Source: Firmicutes bacterium CAG:555 (lineage in GTDB: Bacteria > Bacillota > Clostridia > Oscillospirales > Oscillospiraceae). From it: a stretch of DNA of 20,268 nucleotides. Positions 14,591 to 20,268 of the stretch are shown piece after piece (positions within the stretch are counted from its first letter, which is position 1; every line of letters starts with the position of its first letter). The notes beneath the pieces were generated by a model. The model had not been told where the DNA came from, made no database searches, and saw only the letters and a program-made list of their open reading frames with translations. A program made the translations under genes and the position numbers. The stretch covers positions 49,247 through 69,514 of the forward strand of contig HF986900.1 of assembly GCA_000431075.1 (NCBI GenBank), written 5' to 3'.

Positions 14591-14619
14591 TTGCAAAAAA
14601 TCAACATTTTGTGTATAAT
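14591..14619 (+). promoter_or_regulatory. Sigma-A promoter for carD-ispD-ispF
   Basis: TTGCAA (14591-14596), a 17-base spacer and a perfect TATAAT (14614-14619), between the rpsA terminator and carD. The expected start of transcription is near 14626, giving a leader of about 27 bases that contains the GGAGGG SD. The -35 is the same TTGCAA hexamer seen before the RpiR gene. Confidence 0.75.
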
Positions 14620-14652
14620 TGTATATAGAAAATAGAGAATGGAGGGATAGTC

Positions 14653-15126
14653 TTGTTTGTTATCGGTGATTATATCGTTCATCCGATGCATGGCGCAGGC
14701 GTCATTGAAAACATAGTCAGCAGGAGGATCAGCGGTGATGAGCGAGATTATTATGTCCTTAAGCTCCCTGTGGGCGATATGGTCGTTATGGTTCCTGTCG
14801 ACGGATGTGAGAGCATCGGCGTAAGACCGGTTATCAGTCATGATGAGGCTGTTGGCATCCTTGATGCGTTTCCCGATATCGAGGTCAGCATGACACAGAA
14901 CTGGAACAAGCGGTACAGAGAGAACATGGAAAAGATAAAAAGCGGAAACCTGCTTGAGGTCGGCGAGGTCGTTAAGGGGCTGATGTGCCGAGACCTTGAG
15001 CGTGGCTTGTCGACAGGTGAGAGGAAGATGCTCCATTCTGCGAAGCAGATTCTCATTTCAGAGCTCGTTATTGCACTTGACACGGATTATGAACATGTTG
15101 AGCAAAAGCTCAGCTCGGCTATTTGA
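14653..15126 (+). CDS. CarD/CdnL-family RNA-polymerase-binding transcriptional regulator
   Basis: 157-residue protein of the CarD_CdnL_TRCF family. Such proteins bind the RNA polymerase beta subunit and stabilise open promoter complexes, often at rRNA and housekeeping promoters. The N-terminal Tudor-like RNAP-interaction domain (about 1-60) opens FVIGDYIVHPMHGAGVIENI and continues YYVLKLPVGDMVVMVPVD. The helical C-terminal domain (about 70-157) includes RYRENMEKIKSGNLLEVGEVVKGL and RGLSTGERKML, both typical. The start is TTG 14653, with GGAGGG at 14641-14646; no ATG lies nearby in frame. ispD follows 11 bases after the stop, an order seen in other Clostridia. Confidence 0.94.
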   Translation: MFVIGDYIVHPMHGAGVIENIVSRRISGDERDYYVLKLPVGDMVVMVPVDGCESIGVRPVISHDEAVGILDAFPDIEVSMTQNWNKRYRENMEKIKSGNLLEVGEVVKGLMCRDLERGLSTGERKMLHSAKQILISELVIALDTDYEHVEQKLSSAI

Positions 15127-15137
15127 CAGAGGTTGTT

Positions 15138-15872
15138 ATGTCTGTAATTGATAAGTTTTTTAAGTTTAAGTCCAATACCGGTGATTTCTGCACGGCGGTT
15201 ATCGTTGCTGCCGGTAATTCTCAGCGCATGGGCAGGGACAAGATAATGATGCCCCTTGGCGACAGGCCCGTCATTGCTCATACGCTCTGCGCGTTCCAAA
15301 GATGTGAGCTTATAGACGAGATCGTTGTCGTTACAAGACCCGAGCGGCTTCAGCAGATAGCGGATATCTGCCAAGAGTTTGATATTGATAAGATAAGAAA
15401 GATAATCGTCGGCGGCAAAACCAGGGCTCAGTCGGCATATTTAGGCGTTTTGGAAGCAAGCGAAAATGCATCGCTCATTGCAATTCATGACGGCGCTCGC
15501 CCGTTCGTGAGCGAGGCGGTTATCGACAGAACGGTCAATTCCGCAAAGCAAAATCACGCTGCCGCACCCGCTGTTTATGCGACCGACACTGTGAGGATAG
15601 TAAACACCAAGGGCGTTGCCGTCTCTACACCCGACAGAGACACGGTTGCACTTATCCAGACCCCGCAGGTGTTTGACGCAGATCTAATTAGGAATGCGCT
15701 GACAAAGGCAGTTAAGAATGACTTGCGTATTACGGATGACTGCTCGGCGGTCGAGGCGATGGGCGCCAAGGTGACCGTAGTTGCCGGTGAGCAGACAAAT
15801 ATTAAGCTCACCTCCAAAGCTGATGTATATATTGCCGAGAAGATATTGGCTGACAGAGGTACAGACAAATGA
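15138..15872 (+). CDS. ispD: 2-C-methyl-D-erythritol 4-phosphate cytidylyltransferase
   Basis: Third step of the MEP isoprenoid pathway: joins MEP with CTP to give CDP-ME. 244 residues. The nucleotide-binding signature AAGNSQRMGRDK is at 24-35. Further family segments are GGKTRAQSAYLGV, IAIHDGARPFVSE, QTPQVFDADLI and TDDCSAVEAMGAKV. It carries about 15 extra N-terminal residues (SVIDKFFKFKSNTGDF) before the usual first strand. ATG 15138 has AGAGG five bases upstream; TTG 15123 overlaps the carD stop and is less likely. The stop overlaps the ispF start by four bases. Confidence 0.95.
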   Translation: MSVIDKFFKFKSNTGDFCTAVIVAAGNSQRMGRDKIMMPLGDRPVIAHTLCAFQRCELIDEIVVVTRPERLQQIADICQEFDIDKIRKIIVGGKTRAQSAYLGVLEASENASLIAIHDGARPFVSEAVIDRTVNSAKQNHAAAPAVYATDTVRIVNTKGVAVSTPDRDTVALIQTPQVFDADLIRNALTKAVKNDLRITDDCSAVEAMGAKVTVVAGEQTNIKLTSKADVYIAEKILADRGTDK

Positions 15873-16342
15873 GAATTGGTCACGGCTATGATGTCCATAG
15901 ACTCGTCGAGGGCAGAAAGCTCATTCTTGGCGGCGTTGAGATAGAGTACGAAAAGGGCTTACTCGGCCATTCCGATGCCGATGTTCTGACCCATGCACTT
16001 ATGGATGCACTTTTGGGCGCTGCCGCACTGGGCGATATCGGCAAGCTATTTCCCGATAATGACGACGCATTTTTAGGTGCTGACAGTGTTGAACTCTTAA
16101 AAAAAGTCTGTGCCGCGCTGAAAGAGCGCGGCTACAAGCTTGGCAACGCCGACTGCACGATAATTGCGCAGCGTCCGAAGCTGGCACCATTTATCGACAA
16201 AATGCGTGAAATACTTGCATTTGCAATGGATGCCCCCGTGTCGGCACTGAGCATCAAGGCTACGACCGAGGAAAAGCTCGGCTTTACCGGCGAGGGTCTC
16301 GGTATAGCGGCTCATGCCGTGTGCTTAATTGAAGAGATTTAA
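15869..16342 (+). CDS. ispF: 2-C-methyl-D-erythritol 2,4-cyclodiphosphate synthase
   Basis: Trimeric metal-dependent enzyme that cyclises CDP-ME 2-phosphate to MEcPP in the MEP pathway. 157 residues, normal length. The zinc ligands are D8 and H10 (GHGYDVHRL) and H42 (GHSDADVLTHALMDALLGA). The segments ALGDIGKLFPDND, NADCTIIAQRPKLAPF and IKATTEEKLGFTGEGLGIAAHAV are all standard. ATG 15869 overlaps the ispD stop (ATGA), so translation is probably coupled; an AGAGGT lies about 9 bases upstream. A terminator follows two bases after the stop codon. Confidence 0.97.
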   Translation: MRIGHGYDVHRLVEGRKLILGGVEIEYEKGLLGHSDADVLTHALMDALLGAAALGDIGKLFPDNDDAFLGADSVELLKKVCAALKERGYKLGNADCTIIAQRPKLAPFIDKMREILAFAMDAPVSALSIKATTEEKLGFTGEGLGIAAHAVCLIEEI

Positions 16343-16343
16343 C

Positions 16344-16369
16344 AGCAGTCACTTAGTGGCTGCTTTTTT
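16344..16369 (+). terminator. Rho-independent terminator after ispF
   Basis: A 9-bp stem (16344-16352 with 16356-16364, one G-U pair), a 3-base loop and a run of six Ts (the first pairs in the stem). It follows directly on the ispF stop and closes the carD-ispD-ispF unit. Confidence 0.9.
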
Positions 16370-16431
16370 ATGTATATCAGGGCTATTGCATTGCGCATAG
16401 AATAGAATAAAAAACTCAGAAGGGGAGTTCT

Positions 16432-16683
16432 ATGCGTTATTTAATCATGTGCCGGTCTTTGACCTATGCTCAGCGAGCTGCCCGTGCGCTTGAGCGCTCG
16501 GGAATAGGCACCGGAGTCTTAAAAGCGCCTGCCGGTCTCACGGGAAACGGATGCAGCTATTGTGTCGCTGTCTCTGCTGCAAAGGGTCAGAGAGCCGTTA
16601 ATATTCTCCGTTCGGAAAACCTTCTCCAAGGTAAGGTCTTTCTTCAGAAGTCAGATAACTCGACCGAGGAGGTAAGGCTGTGA
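16432..16683 (+). CDS. DUF3343 family protein, putative Se/S carrier-like
   Basis: Small protein of 83 residues matching DUF3343. It begins YLIMCRSLTYAQRAARALERSGI, a helix typical of the family, and has the central GNGCSYCVAV with C41 and C44. The C-terminal part binds no recognisable ligand. Family members are annotated as putative sulfur or selenium carriers, from their cysteine motif and from lying next to cysteine-desulfurase-like and selenium genes; biochemical proof is lacking. ATG 16432 has a strong GGGGAG SD. The gap after the ispF terminator holds TAGAAT twice (16398-16403 and 16403-16408) but no well-spaced -35, so the promoter is not defined. The next gene overlaps its stop codon. 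Confidence 0.8.
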   Translation: MRYLIMCRSLTYAQRAARALERSGIGTGVLKAPAGLTGNGCSYCVAVSAAKGQRAVNILRSENLLQGKVFLQKSDNSTEEVRL

Positions 16684-17795
16684 TATATCTTGACTCTGCG
16701 GCAACGAGCCATATTAAGCCCAAGTCCGTCAGCGCTGCGATGCTTAACGCCATGCAAACTATGGCAAGCCCCGGCAGAGGCACGCATATTGCCGCAATGC
16801 GTGCAGCAGACAATATCTATAAATGCCGTGAGCTTGCGTGTGGGCTTTTCAATTACGATAAGCCGGAACGCATCGTTTTTACTATGAATGCAAGCCATGC
16901 TCTCAACATTGCCATACGCTCAATCGTGAAAAATGGTGATACCGTCTGCATCTCGGGCTATGAGCACAATTCCGTCACCCGCACGCTCAAGGGTGTCGGC
17001 GCTAAGATAGTTGTTGCAAAATCAAGGCTTTTCGACACGCAGGATGCAATCGATGCCTTTGAAAGGCTGATCCCGCATGTGGATGCCGTGGTGTGCAACC
17101 ATGTGTCAAATGTGTTCGGCTTCGTCCTGCCGGTATATGAGATATCGAAAATGTGTGAAAAACACGGTGTACCGTTTATTCTTGACGCATCTCAGTCGGC
17201 AGGCATAATAGATATAGATATGCAGAAGCTTAACGCCGCATTCGTTGCAATGCCCGGCCACAAAGGTTTGCTCGGCCCGCAGGGAACAGGCATACTCATC
17301 TGCAATGCCGACCCGAGACCGCTTCTCTACGGCGGTACGGGCGCTGACAGCGTGATGCAGGATATGCCCGACTATCTGCCCGATGCTTGCGAGGCGGGAA
17401 CACATAATGTAGTCGGCATAGCGGGGCTTGCCGAGGGAATAAAATATGTTGCACGGCTCACACCATCACATATCGGCACATATGAGGCGTGGTTATGCAG
17501 TCAAATGGCTGAGAGCTTGCGCGGAGTTGACGGCCTTGAGGTATTTTCGACCGACAACGGTACTCAGGCAGGCGTACTTTCCGTGCGGCATAAGAGCATC
17601 AATGTGGAGACCTTATGCGAAAAGCTTGGCGCAAAACAGATAGCGGCAAGATGCGGACTTCACTGCGCACCGTTTGCCCATCAGACGGTCGGGACAATCG
17701 GTACCGGCACGCTGAGGTTCAGCTTTTCACCGTTTATAACAAAAAATCAGGTGCTGACCGCCGCCAATATGTTTAAAAACATCATTATTTCCTAA
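16680..17795 (+). CDS. Class V aminotransferase-fold PLP enzyme, cysteine desulfurase-like
   Basis: 371-residue PLP enzyme of the cysteine desulfurase/selenocysteine lyase branch, likely the EF2568-type subfamily. It opens with IYLDSAATSHIKPKSV. The GYEHNSVTR and FILDASQSAGIIDID segments give the cofactor-binding Asp and His/Gln residues. K195 in MPGHKGLLGPQGTG is the Schiff-base lysine. The C-terminal RCGLHCAP places C329 at the usual catalytic cysteine, with an extra C325 nearby. The start is GTG 16680, with GAGGAGG 7 bases upstream; it overlaps the DUF3343 stop. It would release sulfur (or selenium) from an amino acid, with the neighbour as a plausible acceptor. No iron-sulfur scaffold genes are nearby, so IscS or SufS naming is not justified. 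Confidence 0.88.
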   Translation: MIYLDSAATSHIKPKSVSAAMLNAMQTMASPGRGTHIAAMRAADNIYKCRELACGLFNYDKPERIVFTMNASHALNIAIRSIVKNGDTVCISGYEHNSVTRTLKGVGAKIVVAKSRLFDTQDAIDAFERLIPHVDAVVCNHVSNVFGFVLPVYEISKMCEKHGVPFILDASQSAGIIDIDMQKLNAAFVAMPGHKGLLGPQGTGILICNADPRPLLYGGTGADSVMQDMPDYLPDACEAGTHNVVGIAGLAEGIKYVARLTPSHIGTYEAWLCSQMAESLRGVDGLEVFSTDNGTQAGVLSVRHKSINVETLCEKLGAKQIAARCGLHCAPFAHQTVGTIGTGTLRFSFSPFITKNQVLTAANMFKNIIIS

Positions 17796-17814
17796 AAAGT
17801 TAATGAATATGTAA

Positions 17815-17843
17815 TTGCCTTTTTGAAAGTTTTATTTTATAAT
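17815..17843 (+). promoter_or_regulatory. Sigma-A promoter for cdaA-cdaR
   Basis: TTGCCT (17815-17820), a 17-base spacer and a perfect TATAAT (17838-17843) in the 113-base gap before cdaA. The surrounding sequence is strongly AT-rich. The expected start of transcription is near 17850, leaving a leader of about 59 bases. No terminator is visible between the upstream gene and this promoter, so read-through is also possible. Confidence 0.65.
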
Positions 17844-17868
17844 ATAGTGATAAAAAATTTTCAGTAAA

Positions 17869-17887
17869 GCGGCATGCGCATGACCGC
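17869..17887 (+). other. Short hairpin in the cdaA leader
   Basis: GCGGCAT (17869-17875) pairs with ATG-A-CCGC (17880-17887), with a GCGC loop and one bulged A. It lies about 11 bases before the likely SD. It is far too small to be a ydaO-type c-di-AMP riboswitch. The role is unknown. Confidence 0.4.
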
Positions 17888-17908
17888 AGAAGATAAGTGG
17901 TGAATCTA

Positions 17909-18799
17909 ATGAACACAGTTGCGAGCTTTTTCCAAGATATAGGTAGCCTTATATCGACGATAGGCTTTGCCGATATAGTTGATATCCTTATAGTGGCCTA
18001 CCTTATCTATAAGGTCATTGACCTTATCAGAAAGACGAGTTCCTATAACCTCGCAAGAGGTTTGCTTGTGCTGCTGATTGCCCTGTGGCTGTCGGGAATG
18101 TTCAAGCTTGCCATGATTAATTATATTCTGCGCAAAGCGGTCGATATCGGTCTTATTGCGCTTGTCATCATATTCCAGCCGGAGCTTAGGAAGCTACTTG
18201 CCAAGATGGGCAGCCGCAACTTCTACGGATTTTTCTCCTCCAAGGCACATGAGACTACGGAGATCGACGATGCTATCACGCAGACGGTTCTTGCATGTGA
18301 GCAGATGTCCAAGACTAAGACCGGCGCACTCATTTTGTTTGAACGCAACATGAAGCTCAACGATATCATGGCCACCGGCACAAGTATTGATGCCAAGATC
18401 ACAGCCGAGCTTCTTAAAAATATATTTTACCCGAAAGCCCCACTGCACGATGGTGCAGCCGTTATCAGAAAATCAAGGATCGCTGCGGCTGGCTGCGTGC
18501 TCCCGCTCACGAGCAATAACAATCTGAGCAAGGATCTCGGCATGCGCCACCGTGCCGGTATCGGCGCAAGCGAGCAGTCTGATGTGCTGGTCGTCATCGT
18601 TTCCGAGGAAACGGGAGCGATTTCCGTTGCTGTTGAGGGCATGCTCAAGCGCAACCTTGATAAGCAGACCTTTGAGAAGATCCTGCGCAACGAGCTTGTG
18701 CAGGAGGAAGTCAAGAAAAATACGGCGAAGGAGCTGGTCTCCCGTATTTTTGACAAGCATAAGGTGGATGCAAATGAATCAGAAGAAGACAATAAGTAA
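17909..18799 (+). CDS. cdaA: Diadenylate cyclase CdaA (c-di-AMP synthase)
   Basis: Membrane enzyme that makes the second messenger c-di-AMP from two ATP, controlling potassium and osmotic balance and wall integrity. 296 residues. Three N-terminal membrane helices lie at about 22-40, 48-66 and 72-90, followed by IIFQPELRKLLAKMG and the DAC (DisA_N) domain at about 105-265. The catalytic motifs are D181-G-A183 (LHDGAAVI) and R213-H-R215 (GMRHRAGIG). The C-terminal tail is charged. ATG 17909 has a weak GGTGA about 5 bases upstream; GTG 17897 is an alternative. cdaR, its usual regulator, begins inside its last codons. Confidence 0.96.
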   Translation: MNTVASFFQDIGSLISTIGFADIVDILIVAYLIYKVIDLIRKTSSYNLARGLLVLLIALWLSGMFKLAMINYILRKAVDIGLIALVIIFQPELRKLLAKMGSRNFYGFFSSKAHETTEIDDAITQTVLACEQMSKTKTGALILFERNMKLNDIMATGTSIDAKITAELLKNIFYPKAPLHDGAAVIRKSRIAAAGCVLPLTSNNNLSKDLGMRHRAGIGASEQSDVLVVIVSEETGAISVAVEGMLKRNLDKQTFEKILRNELVQEEVKKNTAKELVSRIFDKHKVDANESEEDNK

Positions 18800-20030
18800 A
18801 ATTTATAACAGCAAGGTTTTCTGGATAGTTATATCGCTGCTGTGCTCGTTTGTTATGTGGGCATATATCACGAGCCCCGACACCGGAGATTTTCAAAAGA
18901 CATTTCGAGGCGTTCAAGTCGAGTTTGCCGGACAGGAGAAGCTGCTTTCTGACCGCAGCCTGTCCATCTCGGATGTTGACACCCAGTCCGTCACCGTGAC
19001 TCTCAGGGGAAGCCGTAGCAATATCGGCAAACTCAGGGCAAGCGATATCAAGGCCGTCATCGATGTCAGCAACATCAAGCAGCCTAACGACATGACTTGG
19101 GCGTATGAGCTTCAGTACCCCGACGGGATAGATACGAGCGATATAACCGTTATCAATAAGAACCCCGAGACCATCAACTTCACAGTCGTCAAAAATGCAA
19201 CCAAGACAGTCGGTATAAAAGGAAGTTTTGAAGGCGAGATAGCTGAGGGTTGCGTGGCCGAGGAGTTCGTGTTCGAGCCGTTGACCATCGTCATAGAAGG
19301 TCCTGAGGAGACGCTTGCAAAGATAGACCACGCATGGGTCACCTTCGGTGAGGGCACGATAGACTCCACCTACTCCGAGGAGGTCGGCTACAAGCTCATG
19401 ACCGCAGACGGGCAGGAGGTCTCCACGACCGGTTTGGTGCTGTCTGCAAAGGTCATAACCGCAACGCAGCCTTTACTCAAGACAAAGGAAGTGCCGCTTA
19501 CTGCGAACCTTATCCCTGGCGGCGGCGTGGATGCGGATGACTGCACGGTCACGATTGAGCCTAAGACATTGAAAATTGCAGGTGATACAAGACTTGTCGA
19601 TGATATTAACAGCATCGTTTTGGGCAGCATCGACCTTGCGTCGTTCCAAAGCAGCTATACCCACACCTTTGCAATAACCCTCGCTGATGAAGTGCAGAAC
19701 CTGACCGGTGTTACGGAAGCAAAGGTTACCGTTGAGGTGCGCGGAACTCATACAAAAAGCTTTACGACGGATAATATATCGTGCAAGAATGTCACAAGCG
19801 GATATTCAGCAAAGATAGACACTGAATCTATTGATGTAACGCTGCGCTCGAAGGACACGGCATCGCTCGATAAGATACGGCCGGACGATATCAGTGTTGT
19901 CGTTGACCTCAAGGATTACGGCGCAACGACGGGACAGGTCATTGCAACTGGCACTGTCTATATAAGCCGTGTCGACGGCGTGGGTGCCGTCGGCGATATC
20001 CGTGTGTCGGTGACCATTACAAAGGATTAG
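18774..20030 (+). CDS. cdaR: CdaR, YbbR-domain regulator of diadenylate cyclase
   Basis: Membrane-anchored extracytoplasmic protein that binds CdaA and tunes c-di-AMP production. 418 residues from ATG 18774. An N-terminal transmembrane helix (about 14-32: VFWIVISLLCSFVMWAYI) is followed by four YbbR-type beta repeats at about 45-137, 140-230, 235-325 and 330-416. The repeats are recognised by recurring patterns such as SVTVTLRGSRSNIGKLRASDIKAVIDVS and DVTLRSKDTASLDKIRPDDISVVVDL. AAGGTGG at 18761-18767 is the SD, six bases before the ATG. The frame is open much further upstream but only as a shadow of cdaA. It overlaps cdaA by 26 bases. glmM, the next gene in Bacillus, is not seen here. Confidence 0.94.
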   Translation: MNQKKTISKIYNSKVFWIVISLLCSFVMWAYITSPDTGDFQKTFRGVQVEFAGQEKLLSDRSLSISDVDTQSVTVTLRGSRSNIGKLRASDIKAVIDVSNIKQPNDMTWAYELQYPDGIDTSDITVINKNPETINFTVVKNATKTVGIKGSFEGEIAEGCVAEEFVFEPLTIVIEGPEETLAKIDHAWVTFGEGTIDSTYSEEVGYKLMTADGQEVSTTGLVLSAKVITATQPLLKTKEVPLTANLIPGGGVDADDCTVTIEPKTLKIAGDTRLVDDINSIVLGSIDLASFQSSYTHTFAITLADEVQNLTGVTEAKVTVEVRGTHTKSFTTDNISCKNVTSGYSAKIDTESIDVTLRSKDTASLDKIRPDDISVVVDLKDYGATTGQVIATGTVYISRVDGVGAVGDIRVSVTITKD

Positions 20031-20045
20031 GAAACGGAGTAAAAA

Positions 20046-20268
20046 ATGACTCAAGATGCAGTTGTAACAAGAGTTTTTCATAATGGATTGGCAGAGGTCG
20101 TTGTAACGAGAGGCACTGCCTGCGGCAGCAATTGCGGTAACTGCGAAAGCTGTGCGTTTCAAAACGAGCTGAAGGCCATTGCCAAGAACACCGTTCATGC
20201 GACACCCGGCGAAAAGGTCGTTATTGAAAGCGTTTCTTCGAGGATTTTCGGTGCGGCATTCCTGCTGT
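20046..20268 (+). CDS. RseC/MucC-family (SoxR-reducing system) protein, N-terminal part, runs off window
   Basis: Partial gene of 74 complete codons, still open at the window end. It opens MTQDAVVTRVFHNGLAEVVV and then has four cysteines, C26, C30, C33 and C36 (C-x3-C-x2-C-x2-C), followed by a beta segment and the start of a hydrophobic stretch (GAAFLL). This matches the RseC/MucC family, membrane proteins with an N-terminal cysteine cluster that may bind iron-sulfur and are linked to Rnf-type electron transfer and SoxR reduction. The SD CGGAG lies six bases before ATG 20046, 15 bases after the cdaR stop, so it probably shares the cdaA-cdaR transcript. Membrane helices expected in the family lie beyond the window. 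Confidence 0.82.
   Translation, partial: MTQDAVVTRVFHNGLAEVVVTRGTACGSNCGNCESCAFQNELKAIAKNTVHATPGEKVVIESVSSRIFGAAFLL

Noticed and set aside
17796..17908. c-di-AMP (ydaO-type) riboswitch before cdaA
   Set aside because: The gap is only 113 bases, and the region downstream of the promoter (about 59 bases) is too short, with none of the expected conserved elements.
18552..18774. Upstream extension of cdaR by 74 codons
   Set aside because: The extension lies out of frame within conserved cdaA codons. ATG 18774 has a good SD and leads directly into the membrane anchor.
1..20268. CRISPR array, prophage, insertion sequence or defence system
   Set aside because: No spaced direct repeats, transposase, integrase, terminal repeats or defence domains were found; gene content is core housekeeping throughout.

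Overview
This window is a compact stretch of bacterial core genome with nearly every gene on the + strand. It most resembles the Clostridia, probably an Oscillospirales/Ruminococcaceae-type Firmicute. That placement is inferred from gene content and order: a clpP-clpX-lon-engB run, scpA-scpB next to a DUF2953 protein, a GerW-family YtfJ and a DacF-like carboxypeptidase, an IspH protein fused to ribosomal protein S1, a CarD-type regulator before ispD-ispF, and a cdaA-cdaR pair. Base composition looks close to even GC by eye. I see no mobile element, CRISPR array, tRNA or rRNA gene, and no gene-free stretch over 300 bases.

Region by region. (1) 1-4651: the 3' end of clpP, then clpX, lon and the ribosome-assembly GTPase engB, a proteolysis and quality-control cluster. 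A hairpin lies between clpP and clpX, and a terminator-like hairpin lies between clpX and lon. (2) 4644-9528: a tightly packed run of a membrane M50 metalloprotease, scpA, scpB, DUF2953, ytfJ, a D-Ala-D-Ala carboxypeptidase and rluB. It joins chromosome condensation, sporulation-type functions, cell wall trimming and rRNA modification. Several genes overlap. A 14-bp tetraloop hairpin covers the ribosome binding site of the carboxypeptidase. (3) 9547-14557: an unusual inverted repeat and candidate promoter, then an RpiR-type sugar-phosphate-sensing regulator, an HI0933/BaiN flavoprotein, cmk and the ispH-rpsA fusion, closed by a strong terminator. (4) 14591-16369: a promoter, then carD, ispD and ispF, closed by a second terminator. 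With IspH this places three MEP isoprenoid-pathway enzymes within about 4 kb. (5) 16432-17795: a DUF3343 small protein and a class V aminotransferase/cysteine desulfurase-like enzyme, a likely sulfur or selenium handling pair. (6) 17815-20268: a promoter, cdaA (c-di-AMP synthase), cdaR and the start of an RseC-like four-cysteine protein that runs off the window.

Most of the content is well-known housekeeping biology, and I do not see a clearly undescribed multi-gene system. The most interesting signals are regulatory and structural. Inside the IspH-S1 fusion there is an extended Shine-Dalgarno, plus an AT-rich candidate promoter, that could make free S1. There is a fresh-looking 27-bp tandem duplication in the S1 part, an SD-masking hairpin before the carboxypeptidase, and an inverted repeat with three TTGCAA copies before the RpiR gene.
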